A model generated the notes under the pieces. That model searched no databases, was not told the origin of the DNA, and saw only the letters and a list, made by a program, of their open reading frames with translations. A DNA stretch of 64,000 nt from Cannabis sativa (lineage: Eukaryota > Streptophyta > Magnoliopsida > Rosales > Cannabaceae), in the NCBI RefSeq assembly GCF_029168945.1, contig NC_083604.1, forward strand, positions 43,705,686-43,769,685. Direction: 5' to 3'. The translations under genes were made by a program, and so were the position numbers. Shown in pieces: positions 11,839-24,185 of this stretch. Position 1 is the stretch's first letter. Each line of letters opens with the position of its first letter.

Positions 11839-14800
11839 GTTTTATTGATGTATTGTAGTGCCAATAACCCTCATCCCAATCCACTCCTAGTTAATATCAT
11901 AGCAAATGAACTTGAAGATATGAATAAAACTCCTTGTCAGAGTAATACTTCAAATGTGCTCATGATGAACATGAAATTCCAGAAAGCAGGTAAGCTGGGA
12001 ATTGTTCACTGTGAAGAGCAAATAGTTCATAACTCCATAAATCCTACTATTTCAAGCTTAGTTGAGAAGATAAGAGAAAGTGATTCCACTTCCTCAAGTT
12101 ATACTTCACAACAAAATGAACCAGCAAGAATAACAATTCACAAACGAATAAGCAGTGATGCTTTAGTCTTCGAATCATGTGTTTTAGAGAATGATAAATC
12201 CATTTGGATTCTTGATTCTGGGTCTACAAACCATGTAAGTTGTTCATTGCAATTGCTTGAGAAATGGAATTATTTGAAATCCGGAGAGTTGAAACTTAAG
12301 GTTGGTAATGGCGATATGGTTTCAGTTAGAGCTAGAGGAAAAGCCAAACTCAAGTTTCAAAACAGAATTTTGGAATTAGACAATGTCTTATACATTCCAA
12401 ATTTCAGTAGAAAGTTGATTTCTGTTTCATGCTTACAATTGCAACAATACAAATTAGATTTTTCGAGTTCTGGTTCTACCATTTCTCGAAATGACATTCA
12501 TATTTGTGTTGCATCCATGGAATAGAGGCTTTATGTTCTTAGACCAGACGAACCATTTGCCTTACATAACGAACTTTTTAAAGTAGCTAAACCTAGAAAC
12601 CACAAAAAGCAAAAGATCGATGATGATAATGTAACATATCTATGACATTTACGTTTGGGTCACATAGGCTCTACAGACTAAATAGGCTAACCAAAGACGG
12701 TCCATTGAAAAATGTCGTCTTAGGTGAATTACGTGTTTGCGAGTCTTGCCTAGAAGGAAAGATGACCAAACGTTCTTTCTCTGCAAAGGGAGAGCGTGCC
12801 AAACAACCAATTAGGGTTAGTGCATTCAGACATTTGCGGACCTTTGAATGTAAAAGCCCGAGGTGGTTATGAGTACTTTGTCACTTTCATTGACGATTAC
12901 TCTAGATATGGACATATTTACCTTATGCATAAGAAATCTGAAACATTTGAAAAATTTCAGGAATTTCAAGCATTGGCTCAAAGCCAATTGGGTAAAACGT
13001 TAAAGATCTTGTGAACTAATAGGGGTGGAGAATATATGGATATGCAGTTCAAAGATCATTTGATCGAACTTGGCATTGAATCCCAATTAACCGCCCCTAG
13101 CACTCCACAGCAAAATGGAGTTGCAGAAAGACGGAATCGCACGCTTTTAGAAATGGTTAGGTTCATGCTTAGTTATTCAACTCTACCTACGTCCTTCTGA
13201 GGATATGCAATTCAGATGGCAACCGACATTCTAAATGTTGTTCCATCTAAATCAATCCCTAAGACACCTTTAGAACTATGGAATGGTCGTACACCTAGCT
13301 TACGCCATTATAAAATCTGGGGGTGCCCTGCTCATGTCTTAAGAAAGAAAGATGGCAAACTTGAAAAGCGAACTGAAGTTTGCATGTTTGTCGGGAATTC
13401 TAAAGAGACTAGGGGTGGACTATTTTATAGTAGCAAGGATGATAAAGTGTTTGTTTCCACAAACGCCACTTTCCTTGAAGATGACTATATTAAGAATTTC
13501 AAACCACAAAGTAAAGTAGTGTTGGAGGAAATGCTTTCAGATATAACTCCTTCCAATGTTCCGTCCTCTTCCACTCAAGAAAAGGACAATCCCACTCCCT
13601 CAGTCGAACCAACTGAGAAAACTACTACCAAAATTCCTGTTCAAAAGATCACCGCTCCTCGTTGTAGTGGGAGGGTTTCAATAAAACCAGCTCGTTATGG
13701 CTTGGATGGTGAAATCAATATGGTCGTTGGTGACGGTATTGATGACGACCCATTGACCTATAAACAGGCAATGGCTAGTCCGCAACGGAAACGATGGTCA
13801 GCCGGCATGGATTCAGAAATAGATTCCATGAAAAAGAACAAAGTCTAGGAATATGTAGACGCACCTGATGACTATCATCCAATCGGATGTAAGTGGGTTT
13901 ACAAGAAGAAAAGAGGCGTTGGAGGTGAAGTCAAAACTTTTAAAGCTAGACTTGTAGCCAAGGGTTATACCCAAAGAGAAGGTGTGGACTATGAGGAAAC
14001 TTTTAGTCCTGTTGCCATGCTCAAATCCATCTGAATTCTTCTCTCCATAGCTCCTGCTTTCGATTATGAAATATGGCAAATGGATGTCAAGACTGCCTTC
14101 TTTAATGGGGTACTTGAAGAAACCATCTATATGAGCAACCAGAAGGCTATGTTCTTCAAGGGCAGGAAAAGAAAGTTTACAAATTAAATAAGTCTATCTA
14201 TGGACTTAAGCAAGCTTCTCGCTCATGGAACAAAAGGTTTGATGAAATCATCAAGACCTACGGCTTTCTTCAGAATGAAGATGAACCTTGTGTTTACCAA
14301 TTAAAGGAAGACCAAGTAGTAGTATTCCTGGTCCTTTATGTTGACGATATTTTGATTATTGGAAACAATATCAAGAGAATGACTAACATCAAGGAGTAGC
14401 TTAACACTCAATTCGATATGAAAGATTTGGGTGAGGCAGCCTATGTTCTTGGTATTCAGATTATCAGAAACTGGAAGACACAGATCTCTTGCTCTCTCTC
14501 AAACAACCTACATTGACAAAGTTTTAGAGAGATTCTCCATGAACAACACCAATGGGGCGAACATGCCTTCTAGATATGGTATTCGTCTATCTAAGGAACA
14601 GTCTCCTACTGATCCTCAAGAGATAGAGGACATGGCAAAAATTCCTTATGCTTCTGCAGTTGGAAGTCTAATGTATGCAATGTTATGCACTAGACCTGAC
14701 ATCTGCTATGGTTGGAATCGTGAGCAGGTATCAGTCAAATTCAGGACAGGAACATTGGAATGCAGTTAAGTATATTCTGAAATACTTAAAGAGTACAAGG

Positions 14801-15203
14801 AATCTTGTGTTAGTCTACAAGGGTGGTGCTTTAAATCCCATAGGCTATACCGATTAAGATTTCCAGGCATGTCTTGAAGATAGGAAATCTACATCTGGGA
14901 TGGTGTTTACTCTTGGGGGTGGAGCAAAGGTTTGGAGAAGTGCTAAACAAACCACGATATCGGACTCGGTGATGGAAGCAGAATACATAGCTGCAGCAGA
15001 AGCTGCTAAAGAGCTTGTCTGGCTAAGAAAGTTCTTCACCAGTATCGGTGTCGTGCTTGGAATGGAAAAGCCTCTGGTCCTACTTTGTGATAATAATGGA
15101 GCAATAGCCAATAGTAAGGAACCTCGAAGCCACAAGAGAAGCAAACATGTAGAAAGGAAGTATCACATCATCAGAGAATATGTGGCAAGAGGGGATGTAC
15201 TGG
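11839..15203 (+). pseudogene. C1 pol remnant: protease, integrase, reverse transcriptase, RNase H
   Basis: Decayed copia polyprotein with stops and shifts throughout. Recognisable blocks: protease motif WILDSGSTNH about 12205; GAG-pre-integrase HLRLGHIG near 12640 after a stop; integrase core VHSDICGP to TFIDDYSRYGH about 12810-12930; PQQNGVAERRNRT about 13107; RT block WVYKKK to DVKTAFFNG about 13890-14108; YVDDILIIG at 14338; RNase [11 protein letters not shown] to [13 protein letters not shown] about 14893-14995. Upstream residues resemble no gag domain. The final frame runs into the CACTA at 15204 and its end lies at 24047-24156. Confidence 0.88.
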
Positions 15204-15660
15204 CACTACAAGAAAAGGGCTTTTTGCCGGCGCATTTGGTGACATGCGCCGGCAAAAGTTGTCGACACAAACAAATATCCTAAATCCCAATTTTTTTTTG
15301 GGTTTACTTTTGCCGGCGCATATGTGCGCCGGCAAAACATATCTATACCGGCGCTATCAAGTTAAATGCGCCGGTAAAACGTGAAAACATTAGGCGCGAG
15401 AATTTGCCGCCTTTAATTTCATTTTTGGGGCGCATTTATACTTTTGCCGGCGCACATTTGCGCCGGTAAAAGTAACCAAATTTATTGGAGGGGAAATTCT
15501 CGCGTGGGTTTTATGTGGTAGGTGGGGCCACTTTTGCCGGCGCACTTATGCGCCGGCAAAAGTGTTAAGTGAAACGCGCGTTTTGCCTTAGGTCAGAAAT
15601 AATTTTTTTTAAATACTTTTACCGGCGTAATTGGATGCGCCGGTAAAAGATGTGATATGT
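15204..15660 (+). repeat. 5' subterminal hairpin array of the CACTA
   Basis: About six inverted-repeat units, each of the form TTTTGCCGGCGCA, short spacer, TGCGCCGGCAAAA, at roughly 15220, 15309, 15345, 15441, 15533 and 15618. In En/Spm, subterminal repeats bind the TNPA protein; that role here is inferred. Confidence 0.9.
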
Positions 15661-18273
15661 ATCAGGGGCTTCGAAGCCCCCTTTCTTCCCCTCCATTTCA
15701 TTTTCTGCAAACACAGCAGCCACCCCCTCACCCCCTCTCCTTTTCTCTCTCAAGCCCACTCCCCTTCTCTCTTGTTTTCCCTCTCAATCTCTCTCAATCT
15801 TTGTAATTTCTCTCAAAATCTATCTCCCCCACTCAATCCCTCTAATTTCCCATTATTTTTTTCCCCAAATAAAAAATCCGACCACACTCCGACGACACCA
15901 CCGGCGGCTGCACCACCGCACCACCACTACCGTCCGCATCACCGCACCGCCCAACGCACCTGTTCAAGGTATTTTTTAATTTTTTTCTATTGATTAAATA
16001 TTTAGATTTGTATATATGTGTATGTGTATATGGTAGATATGTTTGTATATGTGTATGTGTATGTATGTATGTATTTATATGTATGTGAGTGTATATACGT
16101 ATATGTGTGTATGTGTATGTATGTATATTTGTGTATGTGTATGTATGTATGTAGGTATATATGTGTATGTGTATGTATTTATATATGTATGTATGTATGT
16201 ATGTATGCATGAATATATGTATGTAAATATGTATGTGTATGTATGTATATATGAATGTATGTATGTATGTAAATATGTATGTATATATGTGTGTATGTAT
16301 GTATATATGTATGTAAACATATATATGTATATATGTTTGTATGGGTGTGTATAAGTGTATGTGAGTTTATGTGTATGTGTATGTGTGTGTATGTGTATAA
16401 GTGGGTGTAGGTGAATAGCTATGTGTATGTGAGTGTATATACTAATATATGTGTGTATGTGTTGATACGTATTTAGGTATTAAATTTTTAATTTGATTTT
16501 ACTTTTTTATGTAATTAGGTCCGTGTTCAACCGCTCGGGATTACCGCAAGCTGCCACAAGTTGTTATTTTTTCACTCGATTCAGGTATATTTTTTTGCTT
16601 TCACTTAGTACGTAGTAGTTTTTGATATTAGTTTATATGTATATGCATGTTAGTGAAGTAGGTTCTGTGATAAAATTGACTGCTGTTGGATGGGTGGATT
16701 ATTTTCATGTTTATATATATTGTCTTGAAATATTTGTTTGTGTTGTTTATAGGTTTTGAAAATTTTGGGTTTACAATTTTTAAGCCGTTATGCTGCCGAA
16801 ATTTTAGTAGGTAAAATGTGAAATTAATTAATTGTTTAAAAAAAAAATTAAGAATAACTTAATAAAGTAATTGTTGATAAAATAAAATAAATAAAGTAAA
16901 ACATAAAATTGAAATTGGAACATGTAATTTAAAAATTTAGTGAAGTAATTTTATTTAAAAAAAAATATATTTTAAATTTAAATAATAAATAATTAGAAAA
17001 ATATTTAATTAAAAAATGTAATATATAAGTTAAAATGTAATAAAGTGGTATTAAATGTTTTTAAAAAGTTAGTAATTTTAATGTAAATAATAAATGATTA
17101 AAAAATAATAAAAGTAAAAAATAATGTAATATATAATTTACTATATATTAAAATTTTGAAAAAGTTAGTAATTTTAATTTAAATAATAAATGATAAAAAA
17201 AATAATAAAAATAAAAAAATGTAATATATAAATTAGTATATATTATAATCTATAATAGGTAATCAATTATTTTTTATTTTAAAAAATTGTTAATCTTTAA
17301 TTTAAATGAATAAATGTGAAAATTATAAATTACTACTTATTGTTTAATTTTAAAAAGTAAGTAAGTGATATTATTAACTTTAAAAAGGTTGTAATTTTTA
17401 AGTTAAAAAAAAAAATAGAAAATTATAAATGAATATTTATTGTTAAATTTAAAATGTAAGCAAATGATATTTTGAAAATTAAAAAGTTTGTAATTTGTAA
17501 TTTAAATAAATAAAATAAAAAATTATGAATTAACTTTTATAATAAAAATTAAAATTTAATCAAGTGATATTTTTAAAATATTAAAACTTTTATACTTATA
17601 ATCTAAAGATAAAATAAAATAAAATTTTAAAGTAATTATATTTAGAATTTAATCAAGTTATCATAAAGTAAGTGTAACTATAAAGTAACTATAAATGAGC
17701 ATAAGATATTAAAATAGCATAAAATTAAATTGTTTTTATCTTTTCTTCATCTCTTTGGTTATACACCAAAGATAGGATAGAACAATTGTATTTGTATTAT
17801 CACATAGTGATAATTTAATTTTTTTTCAATTTTACACATGCACGAAATACCTTAGACCCGTTTGGAGAGGCTGAGTCAGTAAGGACTCTTAAATACGCTT
17901 CTCCAAATTATGCAGGACTGTTTGTCCGCATGGATAGTTTGGGCTTGTTTTATACTTATAGTATGATCTATTGCTTATTTGATTATTTCATTAGTAGATA
18001 TTTTGGTACAAGGTCTTCTTACACGTTCTTGTAAGTCGGCAAACTTAATTACTACAAGTTTGCTAACTTATAAGAACTGTGGGGAGGTGCTGCCGAAATT
18101 TTTACAAAAATGAAATAATCTTAAGAGCGTAGATTGCACTATATGTATATTACAAACCTGAATGGGATAGGTTCTTTACCCTTTTAGTAATGGAGTGAGA
18201 AGGTGGATTAGGACACTTGCACATTTTTTTGTTTGTTTTTAAATTGTTTTTGTTAAATACTTCGTAGTGGAAG
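15661..18273 (+). other. CACTA 5' region: probable untranslated exons, TG/TA-rich microsatellite and AT-rich introns
   Basis: A pyrimidine-rich stretch at 15670-15870 looks like transcript leader. GTTCAAG followed by GTATTT at about 15970, and a small segment about 16520-16583 between TTAG and GTATAT, look like non-coding exons. Bases 16010-16460 are a degenerate TATG/TGTA microsatellite. 16780-17700 is very AT-rich. About 17840-17970 holds a less AT-rich block ahead of the transposase, perhaps another leader exon. No protein gene is supported. Confidence 0.5.
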
Positions 18274-21200
18274 ATGCCTGCCAACCGAAGTTGGATGAAG
18301 GCGCACCGGCGCTCTGCAGAGTTTCGAAGTGGCGTTGACGAGTTTGTTGCGGTAGCAACAAACCACGTGAACGCTGACGGATTAGCTCGATGCCCATGCA
18401 TGCGGTGTTTGAATGTGAATTTTCACACACCTGCAACTATAAGGGTTCATTTATTTCTCAGCGGGATCCAACCTTCGTACAACCCCTGGTATTTCCACGG
18501 GGAGACTTTCTCTCAGCCCGCAGTTGAACTTCCTGAAAATGACGAAGAGGAAATGGCAGATGTGTTGGCCGACATGTTAAGAGGGGACCCTGGGTTTGAC
18601 GAATCTGCTAACACTACTGATTCTTTCAATGAACCCCCTATCAACGACAACAACAAGTTCGATGACTTGTTTAAGGAGATGGAGGCTGAGTTATATCCAG
18701 GTTGCAAAAAGTCAGCCCTTAATGCACTGGTAAAGCTTATGCACTGCAAGGTTTTGAATAGGTGGAGCAACCACTCTTTCGATATGTTGCTGTCCATCTT
18801 GATTGATCTATTTCCAGAGGGGACAAAATTACCGAAGTCGCATTATGAGTCGAAGATGCGATTGCGCAATCTAGGTTTGGGTTACGACTCAATAGATGTG
18901 TGCAAGTATAATTGTGCTATTTTCTGGAAGGAGAATGAGAAAAAGGAGTTTTGCCCTGTATGTGGCGAATCACGATGGGTGAAAAGAAAGGGTAAGGGGA
19001 AAAAAGTTCCTCACAAAGTTATGCGTTACTTCCCACTCACACCTAGGCTGAAACGATTATATTGCTCAAGACACACTGCGGAGGATATGCGGTGGCATTA
19101 CTCGCAGAGACCAAAAGAAGACGGTGTGCTTAGGCATCCTGCGGATGCTGAAGAATGGAAGCAGTTTGACCGCCTTCATCCGTCTTTTGCTGTTGAACCT
19201 AGAAATGTCAGACTGGGATTGGCGACTGACGGTTTTAATCCATTTGGCAACATGAGCAACTCTTACAGCCTGTGGCCAGTTATTTGTGTCCCATATAATT
19301 TGCCACCGTGGAAGTGTATGAGTTCTGAATCGTTGTTGTTGACCTTATTAATTCCAGGTCCATCATCTCCTGGGAAAGACATAGATGTATTCATGAGACC
19401 GTTAATTGATGAACTGAAACAGTTGTGGGAGACGGGTGTTGAAACCCGAGATGCCTACAACGGAACTGTGTTTTCAATGCGTGCGGCAGTGTTGTGGACA
19501 ATAAATGACTTTCCTGCTTATGCTCTAATGTCTGGTTGGAGCACAAAAGGGTATATGGCGTGTCCCACTTGCAATGAACATACTCCTTCCATTGGCCTAA
19601 ATAGTAAGATTGGATATGTTGGCCACAGACGCTTTCTCGAAATGAGTGATCCGAGAAGGAGAAGCAAAAAGTACAATGGTAAGCCTGAGAAGAGAGCACC
19701 ACCTCCTGTATTGACAGGGGATGATATTTTATCTCAATTAGACCGAATTCCATTGACTTTGCCTGGAAAACACAAACAGTTCGGGGGTGTGAAACGGAAG
19801 CGTTCTAGTGAAGAGCTCAATTGGTCTAAAAAAAGTATTTTTTGAGCTTGAGTACTGGAAGTCAAAGTCCTTACGACATAATCTTGATGTAATGCACATT
19901 GAGAAAAATGTGTGTGATAGCTTAGTAGGTACTCTTCTAAGTATCGACGGGAAGTCAAAGGATACCGACAAGGCGAGAATGGATTTGCAAGACTTGCAAA
20001 TACGACGAGAGTTGTGGTTGTATGAAGACCGGAATGGGAAGTGGAAGAAGCCTCCAGCTAGTTACACACTTAGTGTTCAAGAACGGATTGAATTTGCAGA
20101 CTTCATAAAGTCTGTACGATTTCCTGACGGTTTTGCAGCAAACTTAGACAAAAATGTCAATTTGGATACGGGCAAGATTTCCGGGCTCAAATCACATGAT
20201 TGTCATGTGTTGTTACAACGTTTACTACCGGCAGGTATCCGTAAGTTCTTGAAAAAAGAAATCCGGGACACAATCATTGAGCTGTGTGTGTATTTTAAAC
20301 AATTATGCTCAAGAACACTTCATGTTTCGGATTTAGAAAAAATGCAAACAAATATTCTAACTATTTTGTGCAAGTTAGAAACAATTTTTCCACCGGCCTT
20401 CTTCGACATAATGGTTCACGTAGTTATGCATCTCCCTAAAGAAGCTATACTAGGTGGACCAGTGCAGTACAGGTGGATGTATCCCATTGAGCGCTCAATG
20501 TCTGTGTACAAGCAATATGTCAGGAATCGTGCCCGTCCGGAAGGCTCTATTGCTGAATCTTTTGTGGTTAATGAGGCATTAACCTTTTGCTCAATGTACT
20601 TTCGGGAAGTGGAAACTCGATTCAACCGTCCTGACCGGAACAATGACATTGTCCAAAACATGCCAACTCGACAATTTTCTGTATTCAAGCATGTTGGCCG
20701 ACCCCTCGGTATGAGGACAGTCGACACCTTACCCATGCAAAGCAAGCGTAAGGCGGAGTGGTACATTTTGAACAATTGCACAGAGGTTGAACCGTATATC
20801 AAGTAAGTATAAATTCCATAAACACAAACACACAATAGTCGACTTCATCTAAAAAATTCTTAACTTACTAATAAGTGGATTACATTATATAGTGAGCACA
20901 AGGAGTTGCTTCAAGCAAGGGGTGTAGGCAATATTGAGACAGTGCAAGAGACTGAGTTCCCTGAATGGTTCGAAACTCAAGTAAGCCTTGTTGCCTCTCA
21001 ATACTGTTAATCTTGTTCTCAATAACTGTTCAACTTTTCTTAATTTAATATTTTCCCTGATATGTAGATTAATGAACTACGGTTGAGCAACCAGGGTGCA
21101 GTGTCAGATGAGTTGTATGCTATCGCTAACCCAGCGAATACAGCAATTTATTTTTATCCAGGGTGCATAGTGAACGGTATTAAATTTTTGGTCAAGGAGA

Positions 21201-21823
21201 GGGATGATAACCGCAAAACACAGAATAGCGGTGTCATGGTCCCCGGTGAAGATGGCCAAAATTTTTACGGCACACTTGAAAAAATTATGGAGTTCACTTA
21301 TTTGAAAGATTGCAGTGTTCTCTTATTTTTTTGTAAGTGGTTTGACACTAACGGGAGTAGAATGGATAGTGACGGTGTTATTACTAGCATCTGCGTCAAC
21401 CGACAGTGGTACCAAAATGAACCGTTCATACTTGCATCTCAAGCAAAATTGATCTACTACATTCCTGATTCAAAGAACGGTAAAGACTGGCTGATTGTAA
21501 ATGAGTACATACCGCGCAATGTTTGGGACTTCCCGGACACGGATGGGGAGACACCCTTTGTACAGGAAAACAATTCAGCTGAAACCGAGTTCGTTGTTCA
21601 ACTTCCACAGTTGGATGATGTTGACTATGTTCGCCATGATGTCGACCCAACTGAAGTTGCAAACATCCATCGTGTGAATTCACAGCCTCAACAATTAGAT
21701 GATTTCATTGTCGATGATGACAACGAGGGTCTAAATACCGAAGAAGACAACTCCTTAGAATTAGAGAGTGACAGTGATGATAATGCTGTATATGTAACTG
21801 ATGATGAGGATGATGAATTGTAA
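18274..21823 (+). CDS. CACTA TNP2-like transposase (three exons, one frameshift)
   Basis: Catalyses excision and insertion of the element. Exons fitted by GT-AG and phase: 18274-20802, 20893-20980, 21068-21823. Order: transposase-associated domain at residues 1-80 (RSWM start, CPCMRC near 60); Transposase_21 core with TDGFNPFG, whose Asp at residue 319 is probably the first catalytic acid; the HNLDVMHIEKNV block (about 19875); DUF4218-like region with LPAGIRKFL and MYPIERSM; DUF4216-like region in exon 3; acidic Asp/Glu-rich C-terminus. The frame breaks in a run of T at 19840-19845: one frame ends KKSIF-stop and the next continues FFELEYW. The shift is either a real null mutation or a homopolymer error. 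The intron phases still fit, arguing for recent decay. Confidence 0.9.
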
Positions 21824-21928
21824 TTGACATAGTGTTTTAAATAAAATAAAAATTACAACCCTTCTTCTTTAATATGTTTGCAATATGTTAGTTTATTTTA
21901 AATAAACAATATGTGTTGTATATGTAGT

Positions 21929-23453
21929 ATGTCTACACCAGGTGGCAGCAGTTCGAAAAAGAAAGGCGTCAGAGGTAAATACAAGGGCAAGAATGTTGAG
22001 GAGGAGCTCTCCAAAACACAATGCGCAAGTTACCGATTGAGGTGCACGCAGACCGGCACCCCGTAGGCAAGAACGGAAAAAAATTCAACAATATGGCCAA
22101 ATGGATGACTCGGATGTCTATCCCCATTAATAAATTCAAATGGGAAGATGTCAGTAGAGCTGACATCAACGCACTGTGGGATAGACTTGAGGTATGCCTT
22201 ACTAATTTTTTTAATTTCTAAATTACTATACTCTTATTAAATTGTAATTAATGTATTAATGTGTAACTTTTTGTACCAAGTTTATCCTCCCACGAGATAA
22301 CCCTACATTCGTAGACTACGGTGAGTACGAGATGTCAAAGGGTTTACGTGACTGGAGGGCAGACTGCAAGAAGAAGTGGATACAAAACATTGAGGAGCTT
22401 GGACAGGAGAGGGCCGACATGTCACCTCCTGAGGGAGTAACTCAAGAGGTGTGGAGTGACTGCATCGCTTATTGGAGCACAGACAAACAAAAGGTACATT
22501 TTTTAAAATTTTAAATTTTGGTAATGTTTAATTTATATAGTCAATAATAAATAATTAATTGTTAGAAAAATTATTAATTTCAGGCGAGAGCAGCGAAAAA
22601 TAAAGAAAGTCGGGGTAAGATGAAATTTTTAGGAGGCTGGGGCTCCAAGCCCATTGTTTCACATGTTGTCGAAGGGGTAAGTTTATATTTAACTATCATT
22701 CATTTAACTTTTTCTATTAAAATAACAGTACTAATATATTTTCTCTTGAAAATAGGCTAACCCCGACACAGGAGAACTGCCAACTGCGGTGGAAACTTTT
22801 CAAAAGTTTCACCATAAAGGCAACGATTGGCGCAACGAGTTCGCGCAACAAGCTTACGTAAGTTTACGTTTTCATTCAATTTTTATTTATTTCTTTCAAT
22901 TTATTTTGTGTTAAAATTGACCATTTAACTTACTTGTTTAATTGTTTTAGGAGCAAATGGTTGAAATAGCGGCAACTCAACCAGCGCCCACTGCAGATGA
23001 GCCCGAAGAGCCTGCTGTCGATCCTACACGCACCCCCGAGACTTGCCTGTTATGACGCAAGTACTCGGGGAACGATCTCGGCATCTTAGAGGCTTTGGTC
23101 ATCTCCCTAGACTGAAGGGAGTTGGGGCCAAAAGAGCACCTGCCACGCATCCTTCAGCCCAACCGACTGTTACAATGGAACAGTACGAGGCTTTACAGAA
23201 AAAAGTGGAGGAAGCGGAGCAGACAACTCAACATACGAGGCAGCAGTATGAGACAGAACAACTCTACCTCAGACGATTCCAAGATCAGTTTGAGTATCTT
23301 TCTCGAGCTGTGCCGGGTTTCAACTTATCTCCCATGGATCTTCCACCATTGCCCACTCCTGGTGCTGGATCATCGGCTGTTGCTGGTGCTGGATCGTCAT
23401 CGCAGCCTCCCGAGACTCAGAGAAACAACGATGACGACATTACCCGCCTATAG
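21929..23453 (+). pseudogene. CACTA TNPA-like (plant transposase_24 family) gene, five exons, two frameshifts
   Basis: Second CACTA gene; in En/Spm such proteins bind the subterminal repeats and assist transposition. Exons by splice sites: 21929-22191, 22281-22493, 22584-22676, 22756-22857, 22951-23453, all in compatible phase. Typical blocks are a basic N-terminus, PVGKNGKKF, WEDVSRADINALWDRLE, the W-rich second exon, ETFQKFH in exon 4, and VLGERSRHLRGFG in exon 5 followed by a Gln/Glu-rich coiled-coil-like stretch. The frame shifts near 22015 and again near 23035, beside a run of five C. Domain name is from recall. Confidence 0.8.
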
Positions 23454-23679
23454 AACTGTACTTTTTTTATTATCCAGTTCGAACATTTAACATTTTGTTT
23501 ATATACTGATTTTAGTAGTAATTAATGTTGGTTTATCTTGTAATGTAAATTATGTTGGTTTATTTTGTTAATATAATATTATAATTATTTAAAAAAATAT
23601 AATTAATTATATTTAATTAATTAATATTAAAATTAATTAAATATAATTAATTAAATTTTTTTAAAAATAAAATTTAATA

Positions 23680-24043
23680 CTTTTGCCGGCGCAATAGTGC
23701 GCCGGTAAAAAGTGGCAAAAACAATTGGCGCCAACAGCCAGATTGGCGCCAATAGTTTTGCCGGCGCACTATTGCGCCGGCAAAACCTAATCATAGCAGG
23801 TTCAAGGCGGATAAGGGCATTTTTTAACACCGGCGATTATTTTTTGCCGGCGTTATTCCTCGCCGGTAAAAGGACGTTTTACCGGCACAGTTAATGTACG
23901 CGCCGGTAAAAAGTCCTTTACCGACCAAGCTTCCCAGATAGGCTTTGCCGGCGCACAACTGCACCGGCAAAGCTTTACCGGCGCAGTCAGTGTACTTTTG
24001 CCGGCGCAACAATGCGCCTGTAAAAGCTGGATTTCTTGTAGTG
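23680..24043 (+). repeat. 3' subterminal hairpin array and terminal inverted repeat of the CACTA
   Basis: About six further copies of the CCGGCG inverted repeat between 23682 and 24024, in the same form as at the 5' end, then TTTCTTGTAGTG. Before it, 23460-23680 is AT-rich 3' untranslated sequence. Confidence 0.9.
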
Positions 24044-24046
24044 TGG

Positions 24047-24156
24047 TTGAGAAAGTGGACACAGAAGACAACTTAGTTGATCCATTCACCAAAGTCTTGG
24101 CTGTAACTGCATTTGAAAAGCACCATCAGAATTTAGAATTAATTGATATGTACTGA
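24047..24156 (+). pseudogene. C-terminal end of C1 RNase H/pol, displaced by the CACTA
   Basis: Reads EKVDTEDNLVDPFTK and ends LELIDMY-stop, the usual end of a copia polyprotein. With one TGG removed it continues the 15203 codon in frame (GDVL-V-EKVD). Confidence 0.88.
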
Positions 24157-24173
24157 TTAGTTTTATATTAGTG

Positions 24174-24185
24174 CAAGTGGGAGTT
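24174..24185 (+). promoter_or_regulatory. Polypurine tract of C1
   Basis: CAAGTGGGAGTT directly precedes the LTR start TGTTGGG. The same tract occurs at about 51093-51105. Confidence 0.8.

Larger units (their letters stand above)
15204..24043 (+). mobile_element. CACTA (En/Spm) DNA transposon, 8840 bp
   Basis: Begins CACTACAAGAAA and ends with its exact reverse complement TTTCTTGTAGTG. The 3-bp target duplication is TGG (15201-15203 and 24044-24046), as expected for the superfamily. It holds hairpin arrays at both ends, a TNP2-like transposase gene and a TNPA-like gene, both on the plus strand. It inserted into the RNase H part of C1, so it is younger than C1. Frameshifts in both genes suggest it can only be moved by a partner element, unless those shifts are sequence errors. 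Confidence 0.96.

Noticed and set aside
16018..16354. Several overlapping open frames rich in Tyr, Val, Met, Cys on both strands
   Set aside because: They are translations of a TATG/TGTA microsatellite in every frame and have no protein character.
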